A stretch of DNA of 64,000 nucleotides from NCBI GenBank assembly GCA_900120395.1, contig LT635553.1:150721-214720 (forward strand), given 5' to 3'. Source of the stretch: Porphyromonadaceae bacterium FC4 (GTDB lineage: Bacteria > Bacteroidota > Bacteroidia > Bacteroidales > Porphyromonadaceae). Below are positions 18,316 to 26,430 of this stretch, piece after piece. Position 1 is the first letter of the stretch, and each line of letters opens with the position of its first letter. The notes under the pieces were generated by a model. It searched no databases. It was not told the origin of the DNA and was given only the letters and a program-made list of their open reading frames with translations. Both the position numbers and the translations under genes were made by a program.

Positions 18316-19146
18316 TCATTTCTCTTCGGTCAGGCAGTCTTGTCGCAACGAGAGCCACTGCCTGAGCTTGCGTAGGCGGTAAGCGCGTCGGTCGCACGTC
18401 ACGCCCGGGATACGCTCCACACCCAGCTCCCGGGCGATCGTCAGCACCCGCTCGCGGGCATGCCTGCGATCACGCTGACGACGCTCGTGAGCCTCTCTGC
18501 CGGAGTGCTTCATGATCGACCCGGGCGTCCGTACATAGAGGTACTCAGCCCCGGGGACCGTCACCAGAGAGGAAGTCAGGCAGACTGCTGCGAACGAAAA
18601 CGGCAGATCCTCGATCAGACGCCCCTCCTCAAAAGAGAGCCCGTTTTCTCGCAAAAAAGAGGTCCGAAAGAGGTAGCGCACCGCATAGCCCCAGCGACCC
18701 ACCCAGGTGACCCGGAGCCGGTCGTAAAGGTCGGAGTAGACCCGGCTCTCGCCAAAGAGCTGGGTCTTGCCACGTGCCGCCTGGTGAATCATCCCACAGC
18801 ATGCCGTCTCAGCACCGCCGGTCCATAGCGCCTCCACCATCTGCTCGTAAAAGCGACTGTTGATCCGATCATCGATGTCCATGAAGTGCAGGTATGCCCC
18901 CCGTGCCTCGCGGATCCCTCGGTTGCGGGTATACGCCAGTCCCCTGTTTTGCTCGTTGCGCAGGAGACGCACCTCGGGATAGTTCGCCCAGATACGCGCC
19001 GACTCATCGGTAGAGCCGTCGTCAATGGCGAGTAGCTCCAGATGCGTATAGCTCTGCCTGCGCATCATTCGCATCAGGGTGTCAATGTGCTCAGCACCGT
19101 TGTAGCACGGGATCACCACCGTCACAAGAGGTCTTCGGTCAAGCAT
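18316..19146 (-). CDS. family 2 glycosyltransferase
   Basis: 276 residues. The GT-A fold start VTVVIPCYNGAEHIDTL, the nucleotide-binding IDDGSTDESA and the DxD-type motif FMDIDDR are visible in order. It converges with the Stealth gene, the stops being 2 bp apart. It likely adds a sugar to a cell-surface glycan. The last ~50 residues are Arg-rich. Confidence 0.9.
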   Translation of the reverse strand: MLDRRPLVTVVIPCYNGAEHIDTLMRMMRRQSYTHLELLAIDDGSTDESARIWANYPEVRLLRNEQNRGLAYTRNRGIREARGAYLHFMDIDDRINSRFYEQMVEALWTGGAETACCGMIHQAARGKTQLFGESRVYSDLYDRLRVTWVGRWGYAVRYLFRTSFLRENGLSFEEGRLIEDLPFSFAAVCLTSSLVTVPGAEYLYVRTPGSIMKHSGREAHERRQRDRRHARERVLTIARELGVERIPGVTCDRRAYRLRKLRQWLSLRQDCLTEEK

Positions 19147-19379
19147 AGATCACAGTATATATAGTGTACTCGGTCAGGTTGGAAATAAACAGAGGGACAT
19201 CCGGAGGATGCCACCGACACCAAAAGGTACCCCAAAAACCCCTCATCCACAACCCCAGCTCCCTCGAATCGTAGCGAGAAAAGCCCCCCGAAGGTCATCA
19301 TCGGGGTATTCCCCCCTATAATTAGCCCATATATTTGTGTGATCAAAGAAAAGTGTGTACATTTGCACACGTCAGCTAT
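19147..19379. other. gap between GT2 gene and tRNA-Ser
   Basis: 233 bp, no gene. It holds the upstream regions of the minus-strand GT2 gene and the plus-strand tRNA, and a small dyad GTGTG-TACATTTG-CACAC just before the tRNA. Confidence 0.4.
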
Positions 19380-19466
19380 GGAAGTGTGGGTGAGTGGCTG
19401 AAACCACCAGTTTGCTAAACTGACGTACGGGCAACCGTACCGGGGGTTCGAATCCCCCCGCTTCCG
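19380..19466 (+). tRNA. tRNA-Ser (GCT)
   Basis: An 87-nt cloverleaf with a long variable arm. The acceptor GGAAGTG pairs with CGCTTCC, the T-arm is GGGGG-TTCGAAT-CCCCC, and the anticodon loop TTGCTAA gives anticodon GCT. CCA is not encoded. Its 3' end adjoins the ICE integrase module and is the likely attachment site. Confidence 0.95.
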
Positions 19467-19480
19467 CAAGAGGTCTTATT
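19447..19480. other. candidate ICE attachment site at 3' end of tRNA-Ser
   Basis: Core-like GC-rich sequence changes to AT-rich ICE sequence at the tRNA 3' end, and an integrase gene starts 356 bp further on. Integration into tRNA 3' ends is common. The exact core repeat cannot be set because the second end is not in the window. Confidence 0.55.
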
Positions 19481-19521
19481 TAGAGTTTCAACAAGGTATT
19501 CAAATAAGGCTTCAAATCAAG

Positions 19522-19560
19522 GAAAAGTCGTTGTAGAACAAGCTTCTACAGCGACTTTTC
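19522..19560 (+). terminator. strong hairpin terminator after tRNA-Ser
   Basis: GAAAAGTCGTTGTAGAA (19522-19538) pairs with TTCTACAGCGACTTTTC (19544-19560) over a 5-nt loop, with A and T runs on both sides so it can work in both directions. Confidence 0.75.
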
Positions 19561-19626
19561 TCGTATACACTGACTACCGATGAATACCTATAGATGGTGT
19601 TAGGTATTCGCCAAAAGGTCATTTTC

Positions 19627-19807
19627 TGCTACATTTTCTGCTACACTAACTTTGGGTAACCGAAAAATGTAGCAGTGACTACCAAATGACCACTAAATTG
19701 ACCGCTGTAAGTCGCTTGTTTTCAGAAAGATATTTACGAACTTTGTGGCAGTTATGCTACATTAGTTTTGGCGCATTTTGCTACAGAATTAGTGTGCTTC
19801 TGCTACA
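19627..19807. repeat. TGCTACA repeats, candidate integrase arm sites
   Basis: TGCTACA occurs at 19627, 19639, 19755, 19779 and 19801, and reversed (TGTAGCA) at 19668. All lie between the tRNA end and the integrase start. Such short direct repeats flanking the core are typical of arm-type binding sites. Nothing else explains the gap. Confidence 0.5.
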
Positions 19808-19821
19808 CAAAACTAAGTGAC

Positions 19822-21066
19822 ATGAGAAGACAGTTTAAGGTGTCCTTCTACCTACGCTCTAACTACGAGAATAAAGAAGGGAAATCTCCAATCATGCTTA
19901 GGATCTTTCTCAATCGAGAAATGGCAAACCTTGGCACTACAAAACTCTTTGTAAAGAAGAGTATGTGGAATAACTCCACCAGTCGGATGAAAGGACGTAC
20001 GGCTGAAGCACTAACCCTTAACGCCTCCTTAGACTCACTTTCCACCTCTCTATATGAGATGTTTGGGAAAATGAAAGAAGAGGAGGACTTAACAGTCGAA
20101 AGACTAAAGCAAGTATATCTTGGCAGAGACAAGGAGTTTACTACTTTACTCCCAGTCATAGATAGATATCTAGACCATATAGCACAACAAGTGGGAAAGT
20201 CTCTTAGTAAAGACAGCTTGCAGAAATACACCGTGGTTAAGACACACTTCGTGCGATTCTTAAAATCCACCTACAACCGAGAGGATATAGGTCTCTTAGA
20301 GTTTACACCTTCAGTGGTTATGGACTTTGAACTCTACCTTAAGACAAAAGCTAATTTAGCTCATAACACGGCACAGAAGAAGCTCAAGCTTCTTAAGACA
20401 ATGACAATATTCGCACAAAAGAGGGGCATAATCATGCATGACCCTTTCCTTGACATCAAATTCCACACGAAACCTGTTGACAGAGGTTTTTTAACGGAAG
20501 ATGAGGTATCCCTTATTGTTGCCAAAGATTTAACAAGACTGCCACGGTTGGAACTTGTAAGAGATATATTCATATTCTCTTGCTTTACCGGTTTGGCTTA
20601 CATTGATGTACGCAACCTAACGCCTGAGGATATAGTAGTTATGGATGACAAAGAATGGGTTATGTCAAAAAGGAAAAAGACTAACATTGCATTTAATGTC
20701 CTACTCCTTGATCTTCCCAAAGCCATTATTTCTAAGTACAACCATGACACATATAGAGATGGCATGCTCTTCCCTATCCTTAGCAATCAGAAGATGAATT
20801 CGTATTTGAAGGAGATTGCAGATATTTGTGGTATCAAGAAGAATTTGACCTTTCACTTAGCTCGACATACCTTTGCCACTCTCTGTCTCAGTAAGGGTGT
20901 TCCTATGGAGAGTGTATCTAAGATGCTAGGTCATACCAATATCCGAACAACGCAAATCTATGCCCGGATTACCAATAAGAAGATTGAACATGACATGGAG
21001 CAGTTTGCTGACAAGCTAGGCAAGTTCAATACGGCTATGGGTATCGGGGAGAATAGCTGTCAATAA
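19822..21066 (+). CDS. ICE tyrosine recombinase (integrase) at tRNA-Ser
   Basis: 414 residues from the ATG at 19822 (MRRQFKVSFYLRSN); an upstream in-frame start at 19768 lies within the TGCTACA repeats and is less likely. An arm-binding N-terminus with GKSPIMLRIFLN, a core-binding domain around residues 105-205 and the catalytic domain follow. Visible residues are HLARHTF, MLGHTNIRTTQ and nucleophile Tyr in QIYAR. The first Arg is replaced (TGLAYIDV). It probably catalyses integration at the adjacent tRNA-Ser. Confidence 0.92.
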   Translation: MRRQFKVSFYLRSNYENKEGKSPIMLRIFLNREMANLGTTKLFVKKSMWNNSTSRMKGRTAEALTLNASLDSLSTSLYEMFGKMKEEEDLTVERLKQVYLGRDKEFTTLLPVIDRYLDHIAQQVGKSLSKDSLQKYTVVKTHFVRFLKSTYNREDIGLLEFTPSVVMDFELYLKTKANLAHNTAQKKLKLLKTMTIFAQKRGIIMHDPFLDIKFHTKPVDRGFLTEDEVSLIVAKDLTRLPRLELVRDIFIFSCFTGLAYIDVRNLTPEDIVVMDDKEWVMSKRKKTNIAFNVLLLDLPKAIISKYNHDTYRDGMLFPILSNQKMNSYLKEIADICGIKKNLTFHLARHTFATLCLSKGVPMESVSKMLGHTNIRTTQIYARITNKKIEHDMEQFADKLGKFNTAMGIGENSCQ

Positions 21067-21093
21067 GTGCAACCATTAAAACCAAATAAGAAG

Positions 21094-21567
21094 ATGAATA
21101 CAACGAATAAGAAAGAACTATCCTACTTCCGCTTAAAGCTGGAGAGCTACCTTAGTGAGCATTTCCCTGAAAAGGTGGAAGACAAGCCATTTATCACGGC
21201 ACGAGCTGATGAAGCTCTTGCTACCTACTGTGATGCTGTAGAAGAAGGATTCTCATATCCCGAAGCAGAGAGTATGGCAAGTGAAGTGCTGTATCGTGAC
21301 CTGCATTTCTCCAAATACGACACGCTTGTGTCCGTCTTGGAGAATGAGTTTGAAAAAGAACTCCCCTCCCCACTCCCCGAACGACTTGCTCCGATATTGC
21401 TAAAGAATCGAGCGATCCAAGAGACCTTTGACAAATACAATCTTACGGATGAATTTGTTGCAACACCTGAGTATGACACGCTCTACACAGAACTGACAGG
21501 AACAGTTGTACTTCTTATCGAAGCTAATCAACTTCCCACGGTAGGCAATGTGAGTGCATTAGAGTAG
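21094..21567 (+). CDS. DUF1896 family ICE protein
   Basis: 157 residues from the ATG at 21094 (MNTTNKKELSYFRLKLESYL). The pattern EHFPEKVEDKPFITARADEA with AVEEGFSYPEAESMASEVLY matches DUF1896, a small acidic helical family found only in Bacteroidetes integrative elements. Function unknown. It starts 27 bp after the integrase and is probably cotranscribed. From memory this family often sits beside topB and the helicase, which here are in the other ICE fragment. Confidence 0.8.
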   Translation: MNTTNKKELSYFRLKLESYLSEHFPEKVEDKPFITARADEALATYCDAVEEGFSYPEAESMASEVLYRDLHFSKYDTLVSVLENEFEKELPSPLPERLAPILLKNRAIQETFDKYNLTDEFVATPEYDTLYTELTGTVVLLIEANQLPTVGNVSALE

Positions 21568-21605
21568 ACAATGTAGATTATCCCTATCTCGTGCGCCTTT
21601 TGAGC

Positions 21606-21700
21606 TTCAAGAGCCAAGATAGTCTCTCTGCTCCATACGTCAAGAGTATATTCTATCTCTTGTCTTTATGTCGCATAGTCTCTTGGCTCTGCTCTTGAAA
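21606..21700. repeat. long inverted repeat in leader of membrane protein gene
   Basis: TTCAAGAGCCAAGA (21606-21619) mirrors TCTTGGCTCTGCTCTTGAA (21681-21699), with ATAGTCTC repeated next to both arms. It sits 20 bp before the ATG at 21720 and could act as a terminator, attenuator or recombination site. Confidence 0.55.
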
Positions 21701-21719
21701 ACTCTAAAAGACTCCGAAT

Positions 21720-22067
21720 ATGAATAGATCTCTCATGAACAAAGACCTGCACAGTCCAGCCTTCATACGGGCAAGTGTTCCTGCAGATAAAGAGGAACCA
21801 TTACAAGTTGCGTCCAAAACAACTCCAAGCAACGAGATCAAATGGTCTCGCATCATCCGACTTACCTTACTTATGGGTATCCTATTGGGTGGAGTGTACT
21901 TACTCTCTAAGTTAATCACAGCACAGGTCGTAACAGCTCTATTGATACTAATTGGCTTTGTGGTACTACGATTTATCGTTCGTACCGTTCTGCAAATCAC
22001 ATTTACGCTTCTACGCTACCTCTTTTGGATTGTTGTACTAGCCGTAATACTGCTTTGCGTGCTATGA
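21720..22067 (+). CDS. small inner-membrane protein, unknown
   Basis: 115 residues. The first ~45 are polar; the remainder forms two to three membrane segments (IIRLTLLMGILLGGVYLL, VVTALLILIGFVVL, YLFWIVVLAVILL). No family is recognised. It lies alone between a long inverted repeat and a terminator, so it is probably its own transcription unit within the ICE. Confidence 0.6.
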   Translation: MNRSLMNKDLHSPAFIRASVPADKEEPLQVASKTTPSNEIKWSRIIRLTLLMGILLGGVYLLSKLITAQVVTALLILIGFVVLRFIVRTVLQITFTLLRYLFWIVVLAVILLCVL

Positions 22068-22103
22068 CATAGCACCTCTCTCACTTCAGAGAAACAACTC
22101 TTT

Positions 22104-22150
22104 GGGTGACTAGCTCTCTTGCGAAGCTGGTCACCCTTTTTGCTTCTTCT
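22104..22150 (+). terminator. hairpin terminator
   Basis: GGGTGACTAGCTCTC pairs with GAAGCTGGTCACCC (to 22146), followed by a T-run, 37 bp after the stop of the small membrane protein gene. Confidence 0.75.
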
Positions 22151-22214
22151 GTTTAGGCATTGCACTTCTGCTTATTAGTCATAGCTCCCCAGTTATGCAG
22201 TGGTCAAATCGGAA

Positions 22215-22393
22215 GCTGATTCTTTTTCATCGCAAAGGTAGTACGGGGCTTAAAGACTTTCCCAAGGTCAGGCCGTTCGGTTTGTCTGGAAAATCTCCAC
22301 ACCTATGCTGTTCGCTTCGGGTAGTATTTCCCGCCAAAACCTTGTGTAAGTCTCGCCCCGCTACCTTGTTTTTGCTTGAAAAAAGGAATCAGC
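22215..22393 (+). ncRNA. candidate structured RNA or leader closed by a ~35-bp imperfect stem
   Basis: The arm 22215-22249 (GCTGATTCTTTTTCA ... GGTAGTACGGGGC) is complementary to 22355-22393 (GCCCCGCTACCTTG ... GAAAAAAGGAATCAGC). The ~105 nt between them hold further small dyads such as GGGTAGTATTTCCC. It ends 39 bp before the ATG at 22432, so it may be the leader of the following operon, a separate RNA or a DNA hairpin used in transfer. No known riboswitch or retron partner is present. Confidence 0.5.
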
Positions 22394-22431
22394 ATACTCC
22401 GATCTTTGAACGCATAAAAAAAAGGTCTCTT

Positions 22432-22863
22432 ATGAATAAGCAGAAAGTAAACATGACATCATCAATGAAAGAAAAAGGATATAGCTCCTCCTCTCATTAC
22501 CGCATAAGTTCTGAGTTTGAACAAAGTGAGCAGGCGTTGGCTACCAAGTTCGTCCATTGGGACGTACCCCCATTGGAAAGCCTTTGTGACAGCTCTGTAT
22601 ATCTCCTGAGAGCAAAGCTTAATCGTGGCGAGCGAATGAGCCGCGAGGCTAAGGATTGGCTTTGTGAAGCGGTGAATAACAATACCTACTTCCGCTCTGC
22701 CGTACCGCTACAAGGATGGCGATTTGACTTCATCGATGTATTGAAGAAGTACCTCGTCAATCAATATGGACAGTGGACAGAGTACTATGCTCCCGACCGC
22801 ACCAGCCTACGCAACTACCTCTATGGACCTATCAACCAAATCGTAGAGATACCCAAGCAGTAA
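22432..22863 (+). CDS. ICE hypothetical protein
   Basis: 143 residues from the ATG at 22432. The upstream reading frame to 22195 runs through the structured element and is not used. Contains WDVPPLESLCDSSVYLLRAK, SREAKDWLCEAV and a Tyr-rich C-terminus (QYGQWTEYYAPDRTSLRNYL). No named domain is recognised, though small proteins of this kind are regular companions of PcfK/PcfJ genes in Bacteroides ICEs. It is first in an operon with pcfK and pcfJ (22 bp gap). Confidence 0.6.
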   Translation: MNKQKVNMTSSMKEKGYSSSSHYRISSEFEQSEQALATKFVHWDVPPLESLCDSSVYLLRAKLNRGERMSREAKDWLCEAVNNNTYFRSAVPLQGWRFDFIDVLKKYLVNQYGQWTEYYAPDRTSLRNYLYGPINQIVEIPKQ

Positions 22864-22885
22864 CAGCACTAATACCGATAAGACA

Positions 22886-23326
22886 ATGAAAGGAACAGAA
22901 CAATTTACCCGAACGATAGCCGAATACCTTAATGGACGTGCGATGACAGACCCTTTGTTTGCACCCAATCTACAGAAGCCCCATAAGAACATAGAGGAGT
23001 GCATTCTCTATATCTTGAGTGAGGTGCAAAGAAGTGGTTGTAATGGCTTTGCCGATGAGGAGATATACTCAATGGCAGTTCACTACTATGATGAAGATGA
23101 TATAGAGGTGGACAAAGTAGCTGGTTGCAAAGTTGTGGTTAATCACGTTGTAGAGCTCTCCGAAGAAGAGAAAAAGCAAGCACGGCAGGAAGCTATCAAG
23201 CAATACCAACAAGAGGAACTTGTTAAATTGCAGAAGCGAAACGAGCGACCCAAGAGAACTGAAAGACCCGAGACAACATCTTCTACACAACCGCAACCCA
23301 CACTATTTGACACCCTTGCCCTATGA
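22886..23326 (+). CDS. PcfK-like protein
   Basis: 146 residues. The N-terminal part matches PcfK-like proteins (TRTIAEYLNGRAMTDPLFA, NIEECILYILSEVQRSG, GFADEEIYSMAVHYYDEDDIE). The C-terminal third is a charged, Gln/Lys-rich coiled coil and ends TLFDTLAL. PcfK-like genes accompany conjugation genes; their molecular role is unsettled. Its stop overlaps the ATG of pcfJ (ATGA at 23323), so translation is coupled. Confidence 0.8.
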   Translation: MKGTEQFTRTIAEYLNGRAMTDPLFAPNLQKPHKNIEECILYILSEVQRSGCNGFADEEIYSMAVHYYDEDDIEVDKVAGCKVVVNHVVELSEEEKKQARQEAIKQYQQEELVKLQKRNERPKRTERPETTSSTQPQPTLFDTLAL

Positions 23327-24588
23327 AACCTAGGAACAAGTTTGAGAAAACCGTAATGGCACTGAGTACGAGACTATGCCCGATAACAAAAGCGCAGCAT
23401 CAGTGGGCATTCCGAGAGTGCATAGACCACTTTGCCTTCCGCTTACCTAAAGGTCGTACGACTTGTATGGATTGCGGTTATAGTTGGACTTTAGAGCAGC
23501 CTATAGATACTTGCACTTGCCCTCAATGTAGGGCAAGTCTGCAAGTCAAGACAACAAGAATGCGGAAGATACAACAGAAGCAGTACTTCACGCTACTAAC
23601 CACTTGTGGCGAGTATCAAGTGTTGCGAATGTTTCTCCTTGTTGTAGGTATGGAGAAAGGTTGCAGAGCACAGACCTCTGTCATTGAGATTGGGCATTAT
23701 TGGTGGAACGATGCAGGGAGACAAGCACTAGTAGCCATACAGCGTACTTTTGGACATTATATTGATAGCTTCTCTTTTTACTCTCCGATGGCTATTCGTA
23801 ACGATAGCGAAGCTTACCGATATGTCGCCTCTTCGCAGACATATCCGAAGCTAAAGGTCACGAATAGGCTTTATAGGAATGGCTTCAACGGAGAGCTTCA
23901 CGACATAGCACCTACTCAACTCATCCCCGCTCTACTTACTGATAGTCGTGCAGAAACAATGATGAAAGCAGGACGATACAAGGATTTAAGACACCTCCTA
24001 TCAAGGGGCAAAGGACTTGACAACTATTGGGACTCATACAAGCTGACACTTCGTCACCACTACATAATAAGCGACATTGCCTTATGGTGTGACTATGTAG
24101 ATATGCTCAAACGATTGGGTAAGGACATCCACAATCCGAAATACATCTGCCCCTCCGACCTCAGAGGAGAGCATGACAAACGAGAAGCGGAGCTGCGCAG
24201 ACAGCGTGAGCGGGAGGCGATGGAGCGAAAGCGGGAAAAGGCAATGGCGGACGAAGCGCGTTTTCGTGAACTCAAGTCAAAGTTCTTCGGCATCTGTTTC
24301 ACGGACGGCACAATCCAAGTACACGTCCTGGAGAGTGTGCAGGAATATATAGACGAAGGAGCTGAATTGCATCACTGCCTATTTTCAAATGAGTACTATC
24401 TCAAAGAGAACTCGCTCATTCTGTCGGCTACTATTGAGGGCAAGCGGATAGAAACGATAGAGGTCTCTCTTGACACTCTCCAAGTAATCCAAAGCCGTGG
24501 CGTATGCAACCAAAACACCCCATACCACGACCAAATAGTGAGCCTTGTCAATGCCAATAGCCAACTGATACGGGAAGTTGTACGATGA
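23323..24588 (+). CDS. PcfJ-like protein
   Basis: 421 residues. A zinc-ribbon-like motif CMDCGYSW ... CTCPQC sits near residues 48-70. The C-terminal region EYIDEGAELHHCLFSNEYY with TIEVSLDTLQVIQSRGVCN is the PcfJ signature. An Arg/Glu-rich coiled coil (REREAMERKREKAMADEARF) lies between. It is conserved in Gram-positive and Bacteroidetes conjugative elements; biochemical role not established. Translationally coupled to pcfK. Confidence 0.8.
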   Translation: MKPRNKFEKTVMALSTRLCPITKAQHQWAFRECIDHFAFRLPKGRTTCMDCGYSWTLEQPIDTCTCPQCRASLQVKTTRMRKIQQKQYFTLLTTCGEYQVLRMFLLVVGMEKGCRAQTSVIEIGHYWWNDAGRQALVAIQRTFGHYIDSFSFYSPMAIRNDSEAYRYVASSQTYPKLKVTNRLYRNGFNGELHDIAPTQLIPALLTDSRAETMMKAGRYKDLRHLLSRGKGLDNYWDSYKLTLRHHYIISDIALWCDYVDMLKRLGKDIHNPKYICPSDLRGEHDKREAELRRQREREAMERKREKAMADEARFRELKSKFFGICFTDGTIQVHVLESVQEYIDEGAELHHCLFSNEYYLKENSLILSATIEGKRIETIEVSLDTLQVIQSRGVCNQNTPYHDQIVSLVNANSQLIREVVR

Positions 24589-24626
24589 AGGTCGGTAAAG
24601 GAGCTGTCGGCTCTTTTTCACTAAGT

Positions 24627-25163
24627 TTATTTCAAGAATTTGATATGCTTCTTTATTTTCTTCATCGCCCAATCGTAATGACTTGCCGTTACCGAGACAC
24701 AATATGCTCCGAGTATAGATGTCCCAGTCCAAGGCAATGAGCCTTTGGCAAAAAGTTCATCATTGGAATAATTTTCTATCAAAGCCATTACAGCATTATG
24801 AGACGCTTTCAAGTTTTCCTTTGCTTCCTCCAACGATGTGCTTTGGTGCTTCTTCCAAAACTCAACATTCAGTGCTGGGTAGGTTCTCCAATTGTAAGGT
24901 TTGGGAAGAAAAGGCTTAGGCACCCCATTGCTATTGGCTTGGACCCAATTCAATAGCAGATTATGCCACTCGTACAGATGCACAAGTACATCCCTTAGGT
25001 TCTTGTCTCTTCTCCAATGCGTTTCTTTACCGCTTGTAGTCATTTCCACAGCAAAAGGTGTCGCTTGTTGCTCCTCACTCATACTGTCGATGAGCTCCCA
25101 CATCTTCACAAATTGTTGATTAGCAGATGTCATCAAATCCGCCTTTGTTGTAGCTCTTGCCAT
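24627..25163 (-). CDS. ClbS/DfsB-family four-helix-bundle protein
   Basis: 178 residues from the ATG at 25163. The earlier in-frame start (25190) overlaps a -7 box and is rejected. Signatures: ATTKADLMTSANQQFVKMWELI, KNLRDVLVHLYEWHNLLLNW and SVTASHYDWAMKKIKKH. The family (DUF1706, DinB-like fold) includes ClbS, which protects producers from colibactin. Its partner here is unknown and no colibactin-type genes are visible. It lies between the pcfJ gene and the tra operon as cargo with its own promoter. Confidence 0.8.
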   Translation of the reverse strand: MARATTKADLMTSANQQFVKMWELIDSMSEEQQATPFAVEMTTSGKETHWRRDKNLRDVLVHLYEWHNLLLNWVQANSNGVPKPFLPKPYNWRTYPALNVEFWKKHQSTSLEEAKENLKASHNAVMALIENYSNDELFAKGSLPWTGTSILGAYCVSVTASHYDWAMKKIKKHIKFLK

Positions 25164-25187
25164 ATCCTCTTTATTTTTTGTTTGTCT

Positions 25188-25195
25188 CAAAGGTA
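25188..25195 (-). promoter_or_regulatory. -7 promoter box TACCTTTG for ClbS-like gene
   Basis: Minus-strand TACCTTTG, 25 bp upstream of the ATG at 25163. Confidence 0.55.
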
Positions 25196-25242
25196 AGTAA
25201 AAGGATGAAGATTCGGAACCTTGTTCGTAGATTCAATAACAA

Positions 25243-25290
25243 AAGCCCCCAAAAGGGTGCCGACAGACGGCAACACTTTCGGGGGCTTCT
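25243..25290 (-). terminator. terminator of the tra operon
   Basis: AAGCCCCCAAAAG pairs with CTTTCGGGGGCTT, with an inner dyad GTGCCG/CGGCAA. T-runs follow on both strands. It lies 82 bp after the traQ stop. Confidence 0.8.
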
Positions 25291-25371
25291 TTTCTTTGTC
25301 TTTGAGTACGGGCAGGCGACCAAAAGAAAAGAAGCAAAAGAAAGTCGCAATCAAGAAGATTACACTTCTTC

Positions 25372-25836
25372 CTAAGTTGGCTGTATTTCTATTGATGATT
25401 TTGGTTTATCCTCTCTTTCATTGTTGAAGTTGAAAGTCCGTTGCTGAAGCTGTCCGAAGTTGTCCTCCACGTAGATATCAATCGTTTGTCGATCAGTAGA
25501 GAGTGAAGTGTAATAGAGACGGAAGAGATCTTTCGTGAGCGGATATCGGTCATTCGGTTTGAATACAGTGCCATCATCCATCTTCAAGCAACCCTTGCCA
25601 TCCGGCTGGAAGTAACGGATCGTGTATTGCGTATTGGCAAAGCGACCACTTCTTTTGAGACTACAGCGTATTTCAGCCGTTTCCCCCTTAGCTATGGAGT
25701 TCTGCACCGGCATCACTTCGAGCGAGAAGTCATAAGCCTGCTGTACATCCAGCTTACGAGTACAAGCAGATAGACAAAAGAGGGCGAGGGCAATCCCTCC
25801 CACAGCCCATATCGTATTCACTAGGAACTTTTTCAT
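25372..25836 (-). CDS. traQ: conjugative transposon protein TraQ (DUF3872)
   Basis: 154 residues with a lipoprotein signal ending LALFCLSAC. The body matches CTnDOT-type TraQ (DFSLEVMPVQNSIAKGETAEI, TIRYFQPDGKG, LYYTSLSTDRQTIDIYVED). It is part of the mating-pair apparatus at the envelope and the last gene of the leftward tra operon. In CTnDOT-type operons traP lies between traO and traQ; it is absent here, the two being 12 bp apart. Confidence 0.85.
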   Translation of the reverse strand: MKKFLVNTIWAVGGIALALFCLSACTRKLDVQQAYDFSLEVMPVQNSIAKGETAEIRCSLKRSGRFANTQYTIRYFQPDGKGCLKMDDGTVFKPNDRYPLTKDLFRLYYTSLSTDRQTIDIYVEDNFGQLQQRTFNFNNEREDKPKSSIEIQPT

Positions 25837-25848
25837 TGTTGTTGGTAG

Positions 25849-26430
25849 TTAGATATTGAACTTGAGTCCTGCTGAGATAGCGGGACGAAAACGATGCAGG
25901 TCAGAGCCAAAGAGCAGTCGCCCTTGAGCTTTGAGGACGAAGAGCAGATTGTCTGTTAGGAACAGTTCCACCGAGCTATGTATCGCTCCACCATAAGTAA
26001 AGCGAGATCGATCCAGGAGTGTAGCCCCATCGGGTAGCAACCGTTTATCCTCGTTTAGCTCTTCATAACCGCAGAGAGCGGATAGTCCCAAGTAGCCAAA
26101 GATATTCTTCCCCCGATCCGAGAGTATCGGGTGCATATAGCCGAAATGCAGGAGTGCATCACGCAGTGGAACATTGTAAGAGCGATAAGTCAACCCTTGC
26201 TGCTCATATTCCGCCAAGAGAAAAGCGTAGTTCGCCCGCTTGAAGTAGTGTGCGAACTCAAGACCTACCCCAAAACTCTCCTTTGCGCATAGTCTCTCCC
26301 CCTTGATAATCGGCATAGAACCGACCAGCTCAACGCTATTTTGCCTAGGGATTAGTCGCTGTGCGTACGATGGCATAGCAGCAACCATAGCCACCATCAC
26401 GCAGACCATCATGGATAACCATCTCTTCAT
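25849..26430 (-). CDS. traO: conjugative transposon protein TraO
   Basis: 193 residues from the ATG at 26430, which overlaps the traN stop (ATGA). An upstream GTG (26436) is possible. A signal peptide ending AMPSYAQ is followed by alternating hydrophobic segments of an outer-membrane beta-barrel-like protein (GVGLEFAHYFKRANYAFLL) ending SAGLKFNI. It is an outer-membrane component of the Bacteroides-type conjugation machine. Confidence 0.85.
   Translation of the reverse strand: MKRWLSMMVCVMVAMVAAMPSYAQRLIPRQNSVELVGSMPIIKGERLCAKESFGVGLEFAHYFKRANYAFLLAEYEQQGLTYRSYNVPLRDALLHFGYMHPILSDRGKNIFGYLGLSALCGYEELNEDKRLLPDGATLLDRSRFTYGGAIHSSVELFLTDNLLFVLKAQGRLLFGSDLHRFRPAISAGLKFNI

Noticed and set aside
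22215-22393. Retron or diversity-generating RNA
   Set aside because: Long paired arms are suggestive, but no reverse transcriptase is found in the window.
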